Shown: positions 13,678 through 24,843, counted from the stretch's first letter. The stretch is DNA of 64,000 bases from Heliocybe sulcata (GCA_004369045.1 ML213527.1:97737-161736), one strand, 5' to 3'. Made by a program: numbers and translations. The notes: generated from the letters alone by a model not told the origin.

Positions 13678-15040
13678 ATGGGTAGGAAGAACCGGTCTCC
13701 TGAGGCTACCTACCATGGCTCGGCGAGACAGCGCGGCTCCACGAAGCAAAGGAGGATGAGCCTGAATAAGCCGAGGAGAGGACGGGACGCGCCGCGGGAC
13801 GTGGAGGAGGTGAGGGTAGAGAGCGCTGTAGATGACGACGACGACGAAGACGAAGACGAGGCGAATGGGGATGAGGGGAGCGAGGAAGGTGCGCTCTATA
13901 CCACCTTCCGCGTACTCTGACAGTTGCTGAGTCGGAGGGGATAACAGGGGATGCGGCAGTTACGATCGACGTGCCCGTGGCAATGTGGGTCAGTCTTGTC
14001 GGCTTTTCGAGTTGAGTGAATGATGTGATGGAGGCACTTTGCAGGACTTTGATCACTGCGATCCGAAGCGCTGCTCTGGCAAGAAGCTCGCGCGGATGGG
14101 TCTCATCAAGGATTTGAAAGTCGGGCAGCGGTTTCGCGGGGTTGTTGTCTCGTGAGTCTTTTCATTCCTCCCGGCGACTCCTGTTATGCCGAGCATACCT
14201 TTTGCTTCATTCACGACGTGTCTACTGTCCAGATGCCATGCTCCTACAGCAGTGCATTTCTATGTGGCGCGATGCTGATTAGTCTTACCCAGTCCGAAAG
14301 GAACTGTCCCAATTTCTCCCGCCGACCGCGATATCATCCTTGCCAACGGTGTCGCTGTTGTCGAATGCTCGTGGGCACGCTTGGACGACGTCCCTTTCAG
14401 TAAAATCTCCTCACCAAACGAGCGTCTCTGTAAGCACTGGTCGTCCGCCTCTATTATAAACCATTGATCAAAATTACTTGCTTTCTCGAATTATTGCAAC
14501 CATGTGGTTGGCGGTGGTAGTACCATATCTCGTCGCTACGAACCAGACGAACTACGGCAAACCCTGGAGATTGAACTGTGTCGAAGCCCTCGCTGCTGCG
14601 TTCTATATCACAGGCTTTCCCGAGTATGCGGAGCGCTTGCTGGGTGTGTTTGGGTGGGGAGATTCCTTTTGGACCGTCAATAGGTGCGCTGGTTTTTTCT
14701 CCCTTTCCCCTTTCTTCTTTTCTGTGCGACAAGACGGGCTGATGAGGTGGTAGGGAGCTCCTCGAGAAGTATCAAAAATGTAAAGATTCAGCAGAGGTCG
14801 TGACCGCGCAGGAAGAGATTCTGAAGGAGTTGGAGGAGAAGTATGAGGAGGCGCGGAGGGAGAAAGGTCGGTGGACAGTCTGTAACCGCGTGTCGGTCGT
14901 GCTCACTCACTGATACAGAGGAGAATGCGGAGTATGGGTCGGATTGGCTGATGGCGAATCCGAATCGTCCAGTGGAGGAAGAAGAAGACGATGAGGAGGA
15001 GGAGGAGGAAACGGGAGGAAAAGGGGAGTCTGAGAAATAG
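13678..15040 (+). CDS. TSR3: Tsr3-like 18S rRNA aminocarboxypropyltransferase
   Basis: Transfers the aminocarboxypropyl group of S-adenosylmethionine to the hypermodified m1acp3-psi uridine of 18S rRNA, a late step in 40S maturation. Seven exons, 13678-13888, 13960-13988, 14045-14151, 14293-14429, 14521-14683, 14754-14866 and 14919-15040, give 293 residues. The conserved core reads VAMWDFDHCDPKRCSGKKLA, VVVSPKGT, VVECSWARLDDVPF, LPYLVATNQTNYG and PWRLNCVEALAAAF. The N-terminus is basic (MGRKNRS) then strongly acidic (DDDDDEDEDE); the C-terminus is a Glu-rich tail. An alternative reading past the first donor would end in a short out-of-family tail, so the donor at 13889 is preferred. Confidence 0.93.
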
Positions 15041-15988
15041 GATGTGGATCATAACTTGGTTCGATGTGAGGCGAGTGTGATCGGTAATTGCAGAGAAGTG
15101 TACAACAACTTGTATCATTAGCTTCTAAATTCTTCCTGACAACAATATTGGTAGGCTCGCTGCAAATGCCCCCTCATTGACCACTAGACAGGTGAGCGAT
15201 TGTGTTTGTAGGGGGAACATCGGCTCTACTATTACGCTTGACTCGCCACATCCTGGCTCATGTCTCCAGTGAGTCCCTCCGTCATTGCGGCGCGTCATGC
15301 GTGGCTAAATAGAGATCCTGCAACTCGGCTCGGGTCGTGTTGAACATGCGGAATCCCACAGCCTTCAAGTATGCACACGTGTCATATATTTTTGGGATGG
15401 AACAGCAAGGGAAGCTTTGGGACAGGTGGGGGCCATCGGAAGAGAGGAAGCTAATGACAAGGTTTCGGGTGTTCAGAAGGTCTTGCGTCCATGTGCGAGG
15501 AGGAGCAGCGCGGCAACGGTCGGAATGACAGGGTCCTCGGCGACTGCGTTCTGGTGGGGAGCTGGTTTAGATTGTCCTGGTTGTATACACGAAATCTTCA
15601 GCTGAGGTGCCACCCAACCACTTGTCTGCGGCCCGATGATATATAGCTGCCCTCGTCGCGAGCTCTTGGTTGAGGAGAGGAATCCTCGACTGCCATTCTC
15701 CTACATTCCATTCCACATGAATTCTAAGAAAGCTATTTTCCCACTAACCTAGCATACCAGGATTCAACTGCATCCGCCGGATGTGCTTCGCCGCTGCACT
15801 GGGTCAGGGACGCCTTAATTGGCTGGACCGCGTTAATGGATAGACGCCGACGCTCCGGCGTTCATATTGAACGCCAATCATTGGAGAGCCGATGGTTAAG
15901 TTACCGGTGCACTCACGTGGCTTCAAGAAGAACGGGGCGGTCGCATCGTTGTCCTTGTTGACTCTCAGCGCTTGCTCTCTCCGCTCCC
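15041..15988. other. intergenic, no gene seen
   Basis: It holds the 3' end of TSR3 and the promoter side of the Tup1-type gene. Short ORFs here have no conserved motif. No repeat stands out. Confidence 0.5.
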
Positions 15989-18334
15989 ATGTCCTCCTCA
16001 ATATACAATGTACGATATATTTTCTATCCATTATTGTGCAAAGTACTGACTGTCTGCAGCATCGGAGTCTGCAGCCCACCGGTCCTCCTAATCAGAACCC
16101 AGTCCAGCGCCTCAATGAATCTTTCGAGACCATTCGCCAGGAATTCGAGGGCATCACCCAGGAGAATGCCCTCCTGCGCTCTCAAAGGGACGAGTTTGAA
16201 ACCAAGGGTAAGTCCCACATACTCTCACTGAATCGGTACTAACATCCCGCAGTGACGGGCCAAGTAAACGAGCTCAACATTATCCGCCAGTCCCTCTACG
16301 ACCTCGAGAGCCAGCATGCCAAGATTCGTTCCCAGTACGAGGACGAGATCGCCCGCCTCAAGCAGGACATTGACCGCTTCCGACAGACGGCTGCGCTGAG
16401 TGCCGCTCCCGGCCCAGGCGCCCCCGGGGTCGAGCGTTCGACGCCCTTAATGCTGAGCAACCCGGGCCCGCCGGGCGCCTCATCGTTCGATGCGGGTTTT
16501 CACGGGGCTCGAGAGCGCGAGAGGGAGAGGGAACGAATGGTCGAGCGGGATAGAGACCGCGACCGTGCCAGTGAACGCGACCGCGAGAGGGAAAGGGAGC
16601 GTGGTGAGAGGGAGAGGGACCGAGACAGGGACCGAGAAAGGGAAAGGCCAGTGGACACCAGGGATACCAAACGCCCGAAAACAGAACGCGAGAGGATGAT
16701 CAAGACCGATCGCCCTGAGATGGGGGGGTTCAGTCCGAACCTGGCTCACCCGCTACCTCACGCGCCCTCGTCCAGCAAGCTCCCTCCAGCAAACCAGCCG
16801 CAGCCCTACCCTCCGACAGCTTCCGAGCCTACTCCTACTGGCTCAGTCGGGCCAGGCGGAAGCAATGGATTTCCCAGCGCTGGGCCGAACGGAGGTGGAC
16901 CTTTGACTGTCGCTGTTGCTGGTCAGGACGATATTGACCCGCATAACGTGCCGCCTGAGCTGAAGAAGGAGGGGAGTGATTGGTTTGCGGTGTTCAATCC
17001 AAAGGTCAAGAGGTCCTTGGATGTGAATTTGGTGCATACTTTATTACATGAGAGGTGAGGGGAACACGCGACTTCCTCATTATCCTCTCTCACACGCCCT
17101 TCTAGTGTCGTATGTTGCGTACGATTCTCGGCGGACGGCAAGTACCTTGCTACCGGGTGCAATCATACCGCCCAGATCTACGATGCGAAGACGGGCACGA
17201 AAACCTGGTGCGTACACCGCTCTGGATCCATTCCCAGTATTTACATATCCATCAGTGTTTTAATTGACGAAAACGCGGACAAGGCAAGAGACCTGTACAT
17301 TAGAAGTGTCTGCTTCAGTCCAGATGGCAAGTTCCTCGCTACAGGTGCCGAGGATAAACAGATCCGCGTAAGCCACCCTTGCCGCCTCCCGCTTCCCCTC
17401 TAACCCCACCTACCTACTCCTAGATCTGGGACATCCAGAAGCGCAAGATCCGCAACGTCTTCGAAGGACATCAACAAGAAATCTACTCGCTCGCCTTCTC
17501 GCACGACGGGCGGCTTATCGTCTCCGGATCGGGTGATCGCACCGCGCGCATCTGGGACATGTCCGACGGCTCCTCCAAGATCCTCCATATCGGCGAGTCC
17601 GAAGACGGTGGGCCCCCACCGCCCACGCCGCCGCCCGCGGACGCCAAGGCCGATGCTGGCGTGACGTCTGTCGCAATCTCACCTTCGGGGCATCTTGTGG
17701 CTGCGGGGAGTTTGGACGCGATTGTGAGGATATGGGATGTGCAAACGGGGACGCTGCTGGAGAAGTTGAGGGGGCACCAGGATAGCGTGTATAGTGTGGC
17801 GTTTACGCCGGACGGGAAGGGGCTGGTTAGTGGGAGCTTGGACAAGACGTTGAGGTACTGGGATGTCCGGGGCGTTGGGGACAGGAGGGGTCCGGGGAAG
17901 AAGGACGAGAAGGGGATGTGTACGATGAATTTCACAGGCCATAAGGTTGGCCATTAAACCCTGGTCGGGAGACGAGATACTGATGGCTAAACTGCTGCCA
18001 GGACTATGTGCTCAGTGTGGCGGTGTCGCATGATGCGAATTGGGTGGTTAGCGGGAGCAAGGACAGAGGTGTGCAGTTCTGGGATAGCAAGGCACAGTGG
18101 CAATGCATGTTGCAGGGGCACAAGAACTCTGGTGCGTTGTCTCCACCTCTCACGCTATAGACGTGGCTGACGCGGCGCACGGCTAGTCATCTCTATCGAC
18201 CTCAGTCCGGTAGGGTCATTATTAGCGACGGGCAGCGGTGATTGGCAAGCGCGGATATGTGCGTCTTTGTCATATGCGTTTTTGCCCAATAGCTAATTTC
18301 TACTATAGGGAGCTACACGAGTCTGAACGGTTAA
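15989..18334 (+). CDS. Tup1/Rco1-type WD40 transcriptional co-repressor
   Basis: Global co-repressor that acts with a Cyc8/Ssn6 partner. Nine exons, 15989-16009, 16060-16207, 16253-17054, 17106-17207, 17256-17367, 17424-17945, 18002-18131, 18187-18258 and 18309-18334, give 644 residues. The N-terminal coiled coil ([37 protein letters not shown]) is the tetramerisation and Cyc8-binding region. A Pro-rich linker with a long Arg-Glu/Asp dipeptide tract follows. Seven WD40 blades then start around [18 protein letters not shown] and include [36 protein letters not shown] and the final [19 protein letters not shown]. The domain order and the [16 protein letters not shown] stretch are diagnostic of Tup1. 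Confidence 0.94.
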
Positions 18335-18847
18335 CGACTGCTACGTTCACGTCCTCCTCACGTCTCATGTCCCTCATGCAAAGTACCATAAGTTAACTGG
18401 GCGATACCTTTCTTGCTCTCATATATACAGTGTTGCATCTAGCTTCAGCTTCCTTTCTCGTGTTACCTTCCTGTCAGTCAAAATGCTTGCTCCTTGCTTG
18501 CTGTGCCGTAATGATATTGTTGTCGAGCGTAAGCCGAGTAGGCTGTGATGTATGCGATTTGTTGTATGTATATGCGGTACTACTACCCAGGCTGAAACTA
18601 AGTAATTGTAATGACCCGTGCCGCACGCCACATTCTCGCTAACTCCCCCAAGAGGACCCGCACTCTGCACAATCACGTGACTTCTCACGTCCCACGCTCG
18701 CAAGCCAGTACCAGTACAAGGATGCTGCATTCATTAAGGCATCATGCGCCATGCATAGCGTGTTCTTTTTACTAGATAGAGTATCTTGTAAAAAGTGTTT
18801 TGAAGTCTTTATCAATATACAAGCCTGACCCTAAGCAACCGGGGTGT

Positions 18848-18950
18848 TCCCCCCCGGACCCCCCCTTGAACTTATCCCAAGACCCTCATCCTAACCTAAC
18901 CTAACCCGAACATTCTAACCCAAACATTCTAACCCAAACAACCTAACCGT
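18848..18950. repeat. C-run motif plus short telomere-like CCTAA repeats
   Basis: CCCCCCCGGACCCCCCC is followed about 25 nt later by three tandem CCTAA units, then two near-identical 14-nt units built on ACATTCTAACCCAA and a last CCTAACC. The same GGGGGGTCCGGGGGG core, on the other strand, occurs at about 1124-1140. This marks a dispersed repeat family of unknown type. The CCTAA stretch is too short and degenerate to call a telomere scar. Confidence 0.4.
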
Positions 18951-19000
18951 CTGCCATGTAGCGCACTGTGTCGTCGGACGCAAAGAAGAAAAATAGTACG

Positions 19001-19080
19001 TGACCCCGGCAAGAATCGAACCGCGACCAGCCGCATGAAGCGCCCGGAATCGCCATGAAGCTAACCGCTTCGCTATAGGT
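19001..19080 (-). repeat. tRNA-like relic (possible SINE head)
   Basis: On the minus strand the sequence contains a good box A (TAGCGAAGCGG, 19066-19076) and box B (GGTTCGATTC, about 19013-19022) at tRNA-like spacing. The acceptor and T stems do not pair and no clean anticodon arm forms, so this is not a functional tRNA gene. A decayed tRNA or the head of a tRNA-derived short interspersed element is likely. Confidence 0.4.
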
Positions 19081-20041
19081 GAAGCTTCTTGGGGCTCCCT
19101 TGCAGTGATATATTATTAAGATATTGTCAAACCGTAGCCGTCGTATCACGTGATTGTGCAAAGTGCGGGTCCTATTGCTGGAAACCATTAGAATGCTCGC
19201 CTGGATATAATAGTCCTCTTAACCATTCCTCCTAACCATCATGCATCATTGAGATATAGGGCGGACTGTCCATGTCGGTATCAGCGGGCGCTTCCAGCAC
19301 CGGCTACGATCTGCTCGGACTCGGACGTATTGCTCGCAGATCTTCCTCGGGTTACACGGACGTTTCTCAATACTGCAGTTGGCGCTTGTTGCCTCAGCCT
19401 GGTGCAAGCTGGACACCGCCGACCATCTTCGAGGCTTAGTGCGACTGGGGATACTGTCACGGCCGAGCAGACCATTTTCCTCCAAGGGTGAAGTGATGCT
19501 ATTGCTTACCAGAGCTAACGCAGATCCTGGATAACGTTGCTGAGGCCGTCTGCGGTGTTATTGCAACAGCCTCCTTCCGTTATCATGCAAGAGGAAAACC
19601 TCGAGCTGAAGTACTTCAAAAGTCCTCGTACTAGCAACCGCGACTACATGCTGCATTCCTATTATCATCGCTCGGATCCACTCTCGCAGTAACCACGGCT
19701 GGCAGCGCTCCTCACGGATTTGCGGCGCAATACCCGGGACATCGGCCTTTGCATTCCCTCTGTACATGGAGGATTAACCTTGGAGACCGCTCTCAAACCC
19801 AATCCTTTCGCGCCAGCGCTGCTTGCCTTCCTCCGCTTGTCTATTCACAGACCAAAACTTCTGTGCCATTCGCCCATGCTCCAATGGTATTCGGAATACT
19901 CTGCCTCCTAAACTTAATGGAGGTTCTCTAGCTGTTTCGAATCCTCATTCTGGTGGAGCGAAAGGCTCTGTCCATGGCCCACTTGTGACTGAGCGACCTC
20001 CTGGCTTAATATTCAGACTTTTCACAGCCCTTCAGAAAACC

Positions 20042-20049
20042 TATAAAAG
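20042..20049 (+). promoter_or_regulatory. TATA box of the secreted peptide gene
   Basis: TATAAAAG lies 77 nt upstream of the ATG at 20119, followed by a CT/CA-rich leader, a layout typical of highly expressed fungal genes. Confidence 0.55.
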
Positions 20050-20118
20050 CCGTCATTGTCCTCCCCAAAGCCCCATCCAACAAACAACAAATCGTCTCAA
20101 CCAACTCACATACTCGAC

Positions 20119-20536
20119 ATGTACTTCTCTCGCGTCCTCACCGCAGTCGTGGCCTTTGCCGTCCTGGCTATCGGCACCAACGCCCAGTGCTGCCCCGACG
20201 CTACGTGAGCCAGCAGTCCTGGAGCTGTTTGTTTAAACACACTGATGATAACGAACGGCCATCAACAGAGGCACCAACCAGTGCGCTGGCGACGGCAGTG
20301 GGCAATGCTGCCCTCCGTACGCGAGGTGAGTAGACTGTGCCAGGATATTTGGGTGGGTGCTGACTGGACGCTACTCTAGCTACTGTGAACCGTAAGTAAT
20401 AGCCTCGATGAAATTGACGGGTAAGTTCTGGATCTGACGCATATGGCACCCCTCGTTCCTCGGTATCACAGCTGCCCGTGAGCCGTTTCCTCGCACCGCT
20501 CCAAAAAAAGTACTGATCACTTCCGGCAGTTGCTAA
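20119..20536 (+). CDS. small secreted cysteine-rich peptide
   Basis: Predicted five-exon gene (20119-20204, 20269-20325, 20380-20391, a 6-nt microexon 20472-20477, 20530-20536) encoding 55 residues. The first 22, MYFSRVLTAVVAFAVLAIGT and onward to NA, form a clear signal peptide. The mature part of about 33 residues begins QCCPD and carries eight cysteines: CC, QCAG, QCCPP, YCEP and a CPC end. A strong donor, GTAAGT, sits exactly over a possible TAA stop after CEP. If that intron is not spliced, the product ends there with six cysteines and 50 residues. Both forms have even cysteine counts, fitting disulfide pairing. No family is recognised; a secreted effector-like or antimicrobial role is only a guess. 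Confidence 0.6.
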
Positions 20537-20986
20537 ATGGGCTCGTCGAACGCCCCGATCGTTCGCTGAACAGCTTTTGTACGAATAAACACCAGATCTG
20601 TACCCCCTCCACTGTAGCAACTACGGACAATTTGTACTGCACACGATCAAGGTGTCTTACGGATAGTACTGCGATCTTTGTAATGGGCCATTTATTCGTC
20701 AATTGACTGTTCTTATCATCGTAAGCAGGCCACAGTCAGTAGGTCGTCGGTCGACGGAAGGTAAGCAGATAGGCATATTAAAAAAGATGGATAGCTTGAC
20801 TGCAAGGGAGACATACGAGCAACCTCTTCAACTATATAAGTACAACAGTAACACATGCATACGTAGGTACAACAGATAAAGCTAGCTATGCGATTGATGC
20901 GGATCCGATGATGAGGGCTGGAGGATATGAGGATGATGATATGCAAGTAGAACAAAAAGCAAGAATTAATATGTTGCCTTTCCCGC
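20537..20986. other. intergenic, no gene seen
   Basis: This stretch lies between the peptide gene and the 3' end of the F-box gene. It is AT-rich from 20780 to 20970, with no conserved ORF. Confidence 0.45.
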
Positions 20987-22438
20987 TCAAACAAGATAGA
21001 CCGTCGGTACAATGCGCTTCACCTGATCCATCACCTCTGGATCCAGCGCGTAGCACTGCGAGAATTTAAGGTACTTTAGCGGGCTTACTCCGCGCTCTCC
21101 CAGCCGCGCATTAGCGACTCGCAACACCTCGTGCCCTGACAGGTCACGGCAACTCTGCAGACACAGCGCCTCCAAGTTCGGGAGGAGCCACGGAGGACCT
21201 GCCGCCAGAAGGTCGAAGAGTTTATTACCGAGCATGCCGGAAGGAGGCGAGGACAGCCCCAACGCGGTAATCTGCGGTAATGCGTGCAGCGCGCGGATGA
21301 ATGGCGGGAGGGACGCGCCGTCGAGCGTGCACGCGCGCACGTCGAGGAGACGCAGCGCTGGGAGGGACGTCATCGGAAGAAGCGAGAGCCATGCCGTGGT
21401 CTCGTCCGCAGAAGAGTCCATCTGTACCTGAAGGCTGTGGAGTGCTGGAAGAGATGTGGAAGAGAGGAAGAGGGAGAGCGTCGGGGAGTCGAGGTAATGG
21501 AAAGCGAGGTGAGTGAGCTGGGGGATGCTCGTGAGGACGGGGTGGGCAGCAAATATGGGTTCGGTGCCTGTAAGGAAGAAGGTGGCGGATTGAATGACGA
21601 GGGATTGTAGAGTAGGAGTGGTGTCAAGGAGCGGTAGGAGTTCGTTGAAGGAGATGCCGATACGTGACGGGGAGGTAGAAGAGACATAACGCTGGTCGCG
21701 AATCAAACTCAACTTGCGTAGAGCAGGGAGCGAAGTGCGAATGCATGTGAGCGGGGTGTGTTCGAGCACAATCGATGTGAGCCGCGGACAGGGATGAGAT
21801 AGGAGGGTGCAGGGTGTCTGATCCTCTGCGTCGGAGGGGTCGATGCGAAGGTAAAGATCCTCCAGGGATGGACCAAGGTTCGTGCAGTTCTCTCGGACGA
21901 TACCCATCCACTCCCAATCTGGAACACTCACGCGGAAGCTGAAGCACCGGCCCAAGTGCGGCGCCAAATCCTCCATAATAGCTCGCAGCTCCTGCGACAA
22001 ATCCAAGTATCGACAATCCAGGTCTACGAGCAATTTTGTCGCCTGCGACCGCTCGAGGTACAATTGCATCTTCTGCTGAAACTGGGTAGAGCGACTGTAA
22101 CCCCAGTGATAGTCGAGCTTGATGTATGACCATAAGGAAGGGGTTTGCAGGGCAAGCTCCCTCCATTGCCGGGATACCAAGGAGATCATATGGACCAGGT
22201 GCATATGGTCGTGCACGCCTAATTCAAACACACGAGACAGGATTTCCGCAGGGATGCGGTCAATGAGAGCGTGACTCGCCAGTATCTTCTTCCTCCGTAC
22301 ACGCAGACTTGCCAGCTCTGCCTCCAGTTCTGAAACTCGAGCATCAATCTCGACAATCTCTGCCAGTATGGGTCGCGGGTCACTAGCGCCAGATTTAAAT
22401 CCCTGCTGCAAGACCGCAACAGGATGAAGGCCTCTCAC
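20987..22438 (-). CDS. F-box protein with leucine-rich C-terminal region
   Basis: Likely substrate adaptor of an SCF ubiquitin ligase. A coiled-coil start (EIVEIDARVSELEAELASL) is followed by the F-box, IDRIPAEILSRVFELGVHD, then SLVSRQWRELALQTPSLWSY, and a long leucine-rich repeat-like region. This layout is one of the most expanded fungal F-box types. The frame is open from 22438 without interruption, but that point reads GTG and no in-frame ATG precedes the F-box. A short upstream exon beyond 22440 is therefore expected, and the 5' end given is only the open-frame limit. The stop is at 20987. Confidence 0.78.
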   Translation of the reverse strand: MRGLHPVAVLQQGFKSGASDPRPILAEIVEIDARVSELEAELASLRVRRKKILASHALIDRIPAEILSRVFELGVHDHMHLVHMISLVSRQWRELALQTPSLWSYIKLDYHWGYSRSTQFQQKMQLYLERSQATKLLVDLDCRYLDLSQELRAIMEDLAPHLGRCFSFRVSVPDWEWMGIVRENCTNLGPSLEDLYLRIDPSDAEDQTPCTLLSHPCPRLTSIVLEHTPLTCIRTSLPALRKLSLIRDQRYVSSTSPSRIGISFNELLPLLDTTPTLQSLVIQSATFFLTGTEPIFAAHPVLTSIPQLTHLAFHYLDSPTLSLFLSSTSLPALHSLQVQMDSSADETTAWLSLLPMTSLPALRLLDVRACTLDGASLPPFIRALHALPQITALGLSSPPSGMLGNKLFDLLAAGPPWLLPNLEALCLQSCRDLSGHEVLRVANARLGERGVSPLKYLKFSQCYALDPEVMDQVKRIVPTVYLV

Positions 22439-22834
22439 ATGGTGTTAGGGTCAGTCTCCTCGTCGATGACGGTACGCACGGTGTGCATGTCGTCCCAGGT
22501 TCCGAGGTCCATCCATGTCAGGATGCGGTCGGTCATGGTGGTTGTTGCATAGAGCACAGGTCCCTGTCGCAGCCAGTGTCGACCGCGGCCTGAGCACGAA
22601 GGCTGGGCGCAAGCTAGTCCGGCCACTGTCCGGGCCATGCCGTGGCCTCCACTCATCCCCCCGGGAGGCGCCGAGTCCAAATTCTTGACTCTCTTTCTGC
22701 GAATAAGCCACGCCGGTTTGCGTAGCCATTCACCAGAGTGACTTGTGTAATGCTTTCTACAATGATGTCCAAGAACTAATTTACAGATTGTACAGCGTCC
22801 TTATTCACATTGTCCTAACGGCCATTACTTTGTC

Positions 22835-24054
22835 TCAGTTACCAACAGTCTTAACAGGGTATGTGATCCCGTCGCTCGGGCAACTACTGCTCCGGCTCGC
22901 ATGGCTCTGGACGAACTGGCCGTCTTGTAGCGGCCCTTCCGCGTTAAGGTAATACATGACGGTCGTCACTGTGCCATCGGAACAGGTGAACTAGGAATAA
23001 AGGTCATTTAGCTGACTGTAGCAAAGACAGCAGGACTCGGACGTACATCAGGAACCATCCCTGTGGCTTTCTCCACGGCGTTCTGCATGTCATCGAGGGA
23101 GTAGGTTTCGTCACTCGACGGCGTGATCTGCATCCACAGTACCGTCAGTACATTAATCCCTTTCTTGCGCAGATACGTGTGGGCTTACGCCAGCGGCAGC
23201 GAGCGCATTGTAAGTGTCGAGTTGCTTGAACAGGCCCACGACGGTCGAGAAGTACGGCACAACTTCCTGCCCTGTGGTGTACGACGCGAAGCACGACGGC
23301 TCCAGCGTACTCACACTACGCAATTAGATCATCAACCACGAGACACGGTTACTCCCACTTACCACGTTCCGTGTGTTGACCACTCATGCGCCCAGAAGTC
23401 CTCAGGCGACTCGTCGTTGCTCACCCAGTACGTGTTCATATACTCGTACAAGGACTCATCGCCAGCTGATTGAAGTGCAGATGCAATCTGGCTACCGGAG
23501 TAATCCCGGGACGAGTCGCAGGACTCGTAGTACTTATTGTTACAGAGGTCCGGCCTGAACTCCAGGTGTCACACAAACGACGGCAAGGACGAGGAAAGGG
23601 GCACACCAGAGGCCATGGATGCCCCACGAGTTTGCGACGCCGTATCCAACATCCCAAAATTGAGCGTGGACTAAGACACCGCCAGGTCTTATAACCTGCC
23701 AAAAATCACATTAATCTCGCTTCAAGAAGGAATATCTATCCGACGACTTACACAGCAGGAGCTGGTACTTTGAGCCTGAGTAGAACAACTCAGAACAGGC
23801 GAGGCCGGACAGTCTTCAGACCTCTGGGCAGCATGTCTCGTATCACCGGCCTCTAAACCCAGGTGCGTCTTAGCGCGCTCACGGTGATGGTGGTGGTGGT
23901 GATGGTGGCTGCTCGCAGTAGCCGCCGGAGCAGAGAAGCTATACGTGGGTGCTGCGGCGATCGACCGGTTAGCCTCGGACGAGCCACTAAAGTTAGATGA
24001 GAGCCCGGCAAAGGGGATGAGCAGGGGAGCAATCAGCGTCTCCGGGACCTTCAT
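22835..24054 (-). CDS. secreted ribonuclease T2
   Basis: Extracellular RNA-cleaving enzyme. Six exons, 24054-23752, 23695-23607, 23554-23363, 23315-23189, 23127-23047 and 22990-22835, give 315 residues. The first ~20 residues (MKVPETLIAPLLIPFAGLSS) form a signal peptide. Both catalytic segments are present: CAS-I NSWGIHGLWPD (with intron 2 splitting the Trp codon) and CAS-II FWAHEWSTHGTC, with the catalytic histidines and Glu-His pair. Cysteines such as those in DCPAS, SSCC, DLCNNKYYESC and FTCSDGT fit the family disulfides. Unusually, a run of eight histidines lies at about residues 50-57, before the catalytic domain. Confidence 0.92.
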
Positions 24055-24843
24055 GTTAGCTATAGAACAGTTGCCTGGGGTGGGGGAATAAAAAGACAGT
24101 GCCGCATAGTCGCTTTATATACCGTGCACATAAGCTTCATAGACGCGGACGACCTCATTCGCATATCCTCTCTCGCATGCCTGTCAATCAGAAGGGATGC
24201 ATCCAGAATTAACCCTGGAATACACGCGAGCTTGCGGAGCATCAACTCCTTGCGGACCCTGGGTACCTTTGTGTGCACGAAAGCTGCTTACTCGATATAA
24301 TGGCACGAGGCATAGTATCAATGCCCAAGACGTCCAAGGTCGTGACAGTCGAGGCCGATGCATGGAAAGTCGTCTCGCAGAGAATCCCAGTTACCCGTGT
24401 GTATAATGATAGCGGGTTGAGATGCCATACTGTAACAGGACTGAAGGGACGGACGCACCGCGGCCAGTTCTCGACAGGAAAAGAACCAGGCAATCATGCT
24501 TGGATGAATACACAGGTAATAGAACGTAATGCACATGCCTTAGCGAGTACAGAGAATCCTGCCTGGACAAGAAACGACAGCAGCAGACTATCAACAATAT
24601 CGTAAGTACAGAGATGATAAAGAAAGGAAGCGTACAAGATGGATACATTCCGCCACAACGTCCTCGGGGGTCGAGCCACAGTCGCGACCCATCAAGCCAC
24701 ATCGCATCGGTACCGATAGCTTCTCGACACCACGACCATGACATCACCTCTCTGCTGCGGATCTGCCTTCCCAAAATTACCGTACGCAGAATCCACGTCC
24801 AAATCCACCCTTTTGACGCTCTCTCCTGCCGAACATACGACAC
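24055..24843. other. intergenic between RNase T2 and P450, no gene seen
   Basis: This is the promoter side of the RNase gene and the 3' side of the P450 gene. ORFs on both strands lack conserved motifs. Confidence 0.45.

Larger units (their letters stand above)
18335..20041. other. repeat-relic region between TUP1-type gene and secreted peptide
   Basis: About 1.7 kb without a supportable gene. It contains a C-run motif near 18848-18867, short CCTAA repeats at about 18890-18906 with related TCTAACCCAAAC repeats to 18937, and a tRNA-like relic at 19001-19080 (listed separately). ORFs at 19249-19935 look random. Confidence 0.5.

Noticed and set aside
16500-16703. Minus-strand Ser/Arg/Leu-rich ORF within the Tup1 gene
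   Set aside because: Antisense reading of the Arg-Glu/Asp repeat tract; no independent support.
18885-18950. Telomere fusion scar
   Set aside because: Only three CCTAA units plus degenerate variants, too few and too irregular to argue for a former chromosome end.
19823-20236. 137-codon plus-strand ORF
   Set aside because: Covers the first exon of the secreted peptide in a different frame and has no motif of its own. The peptide frame gives a signal peptide and cysteine pattern.
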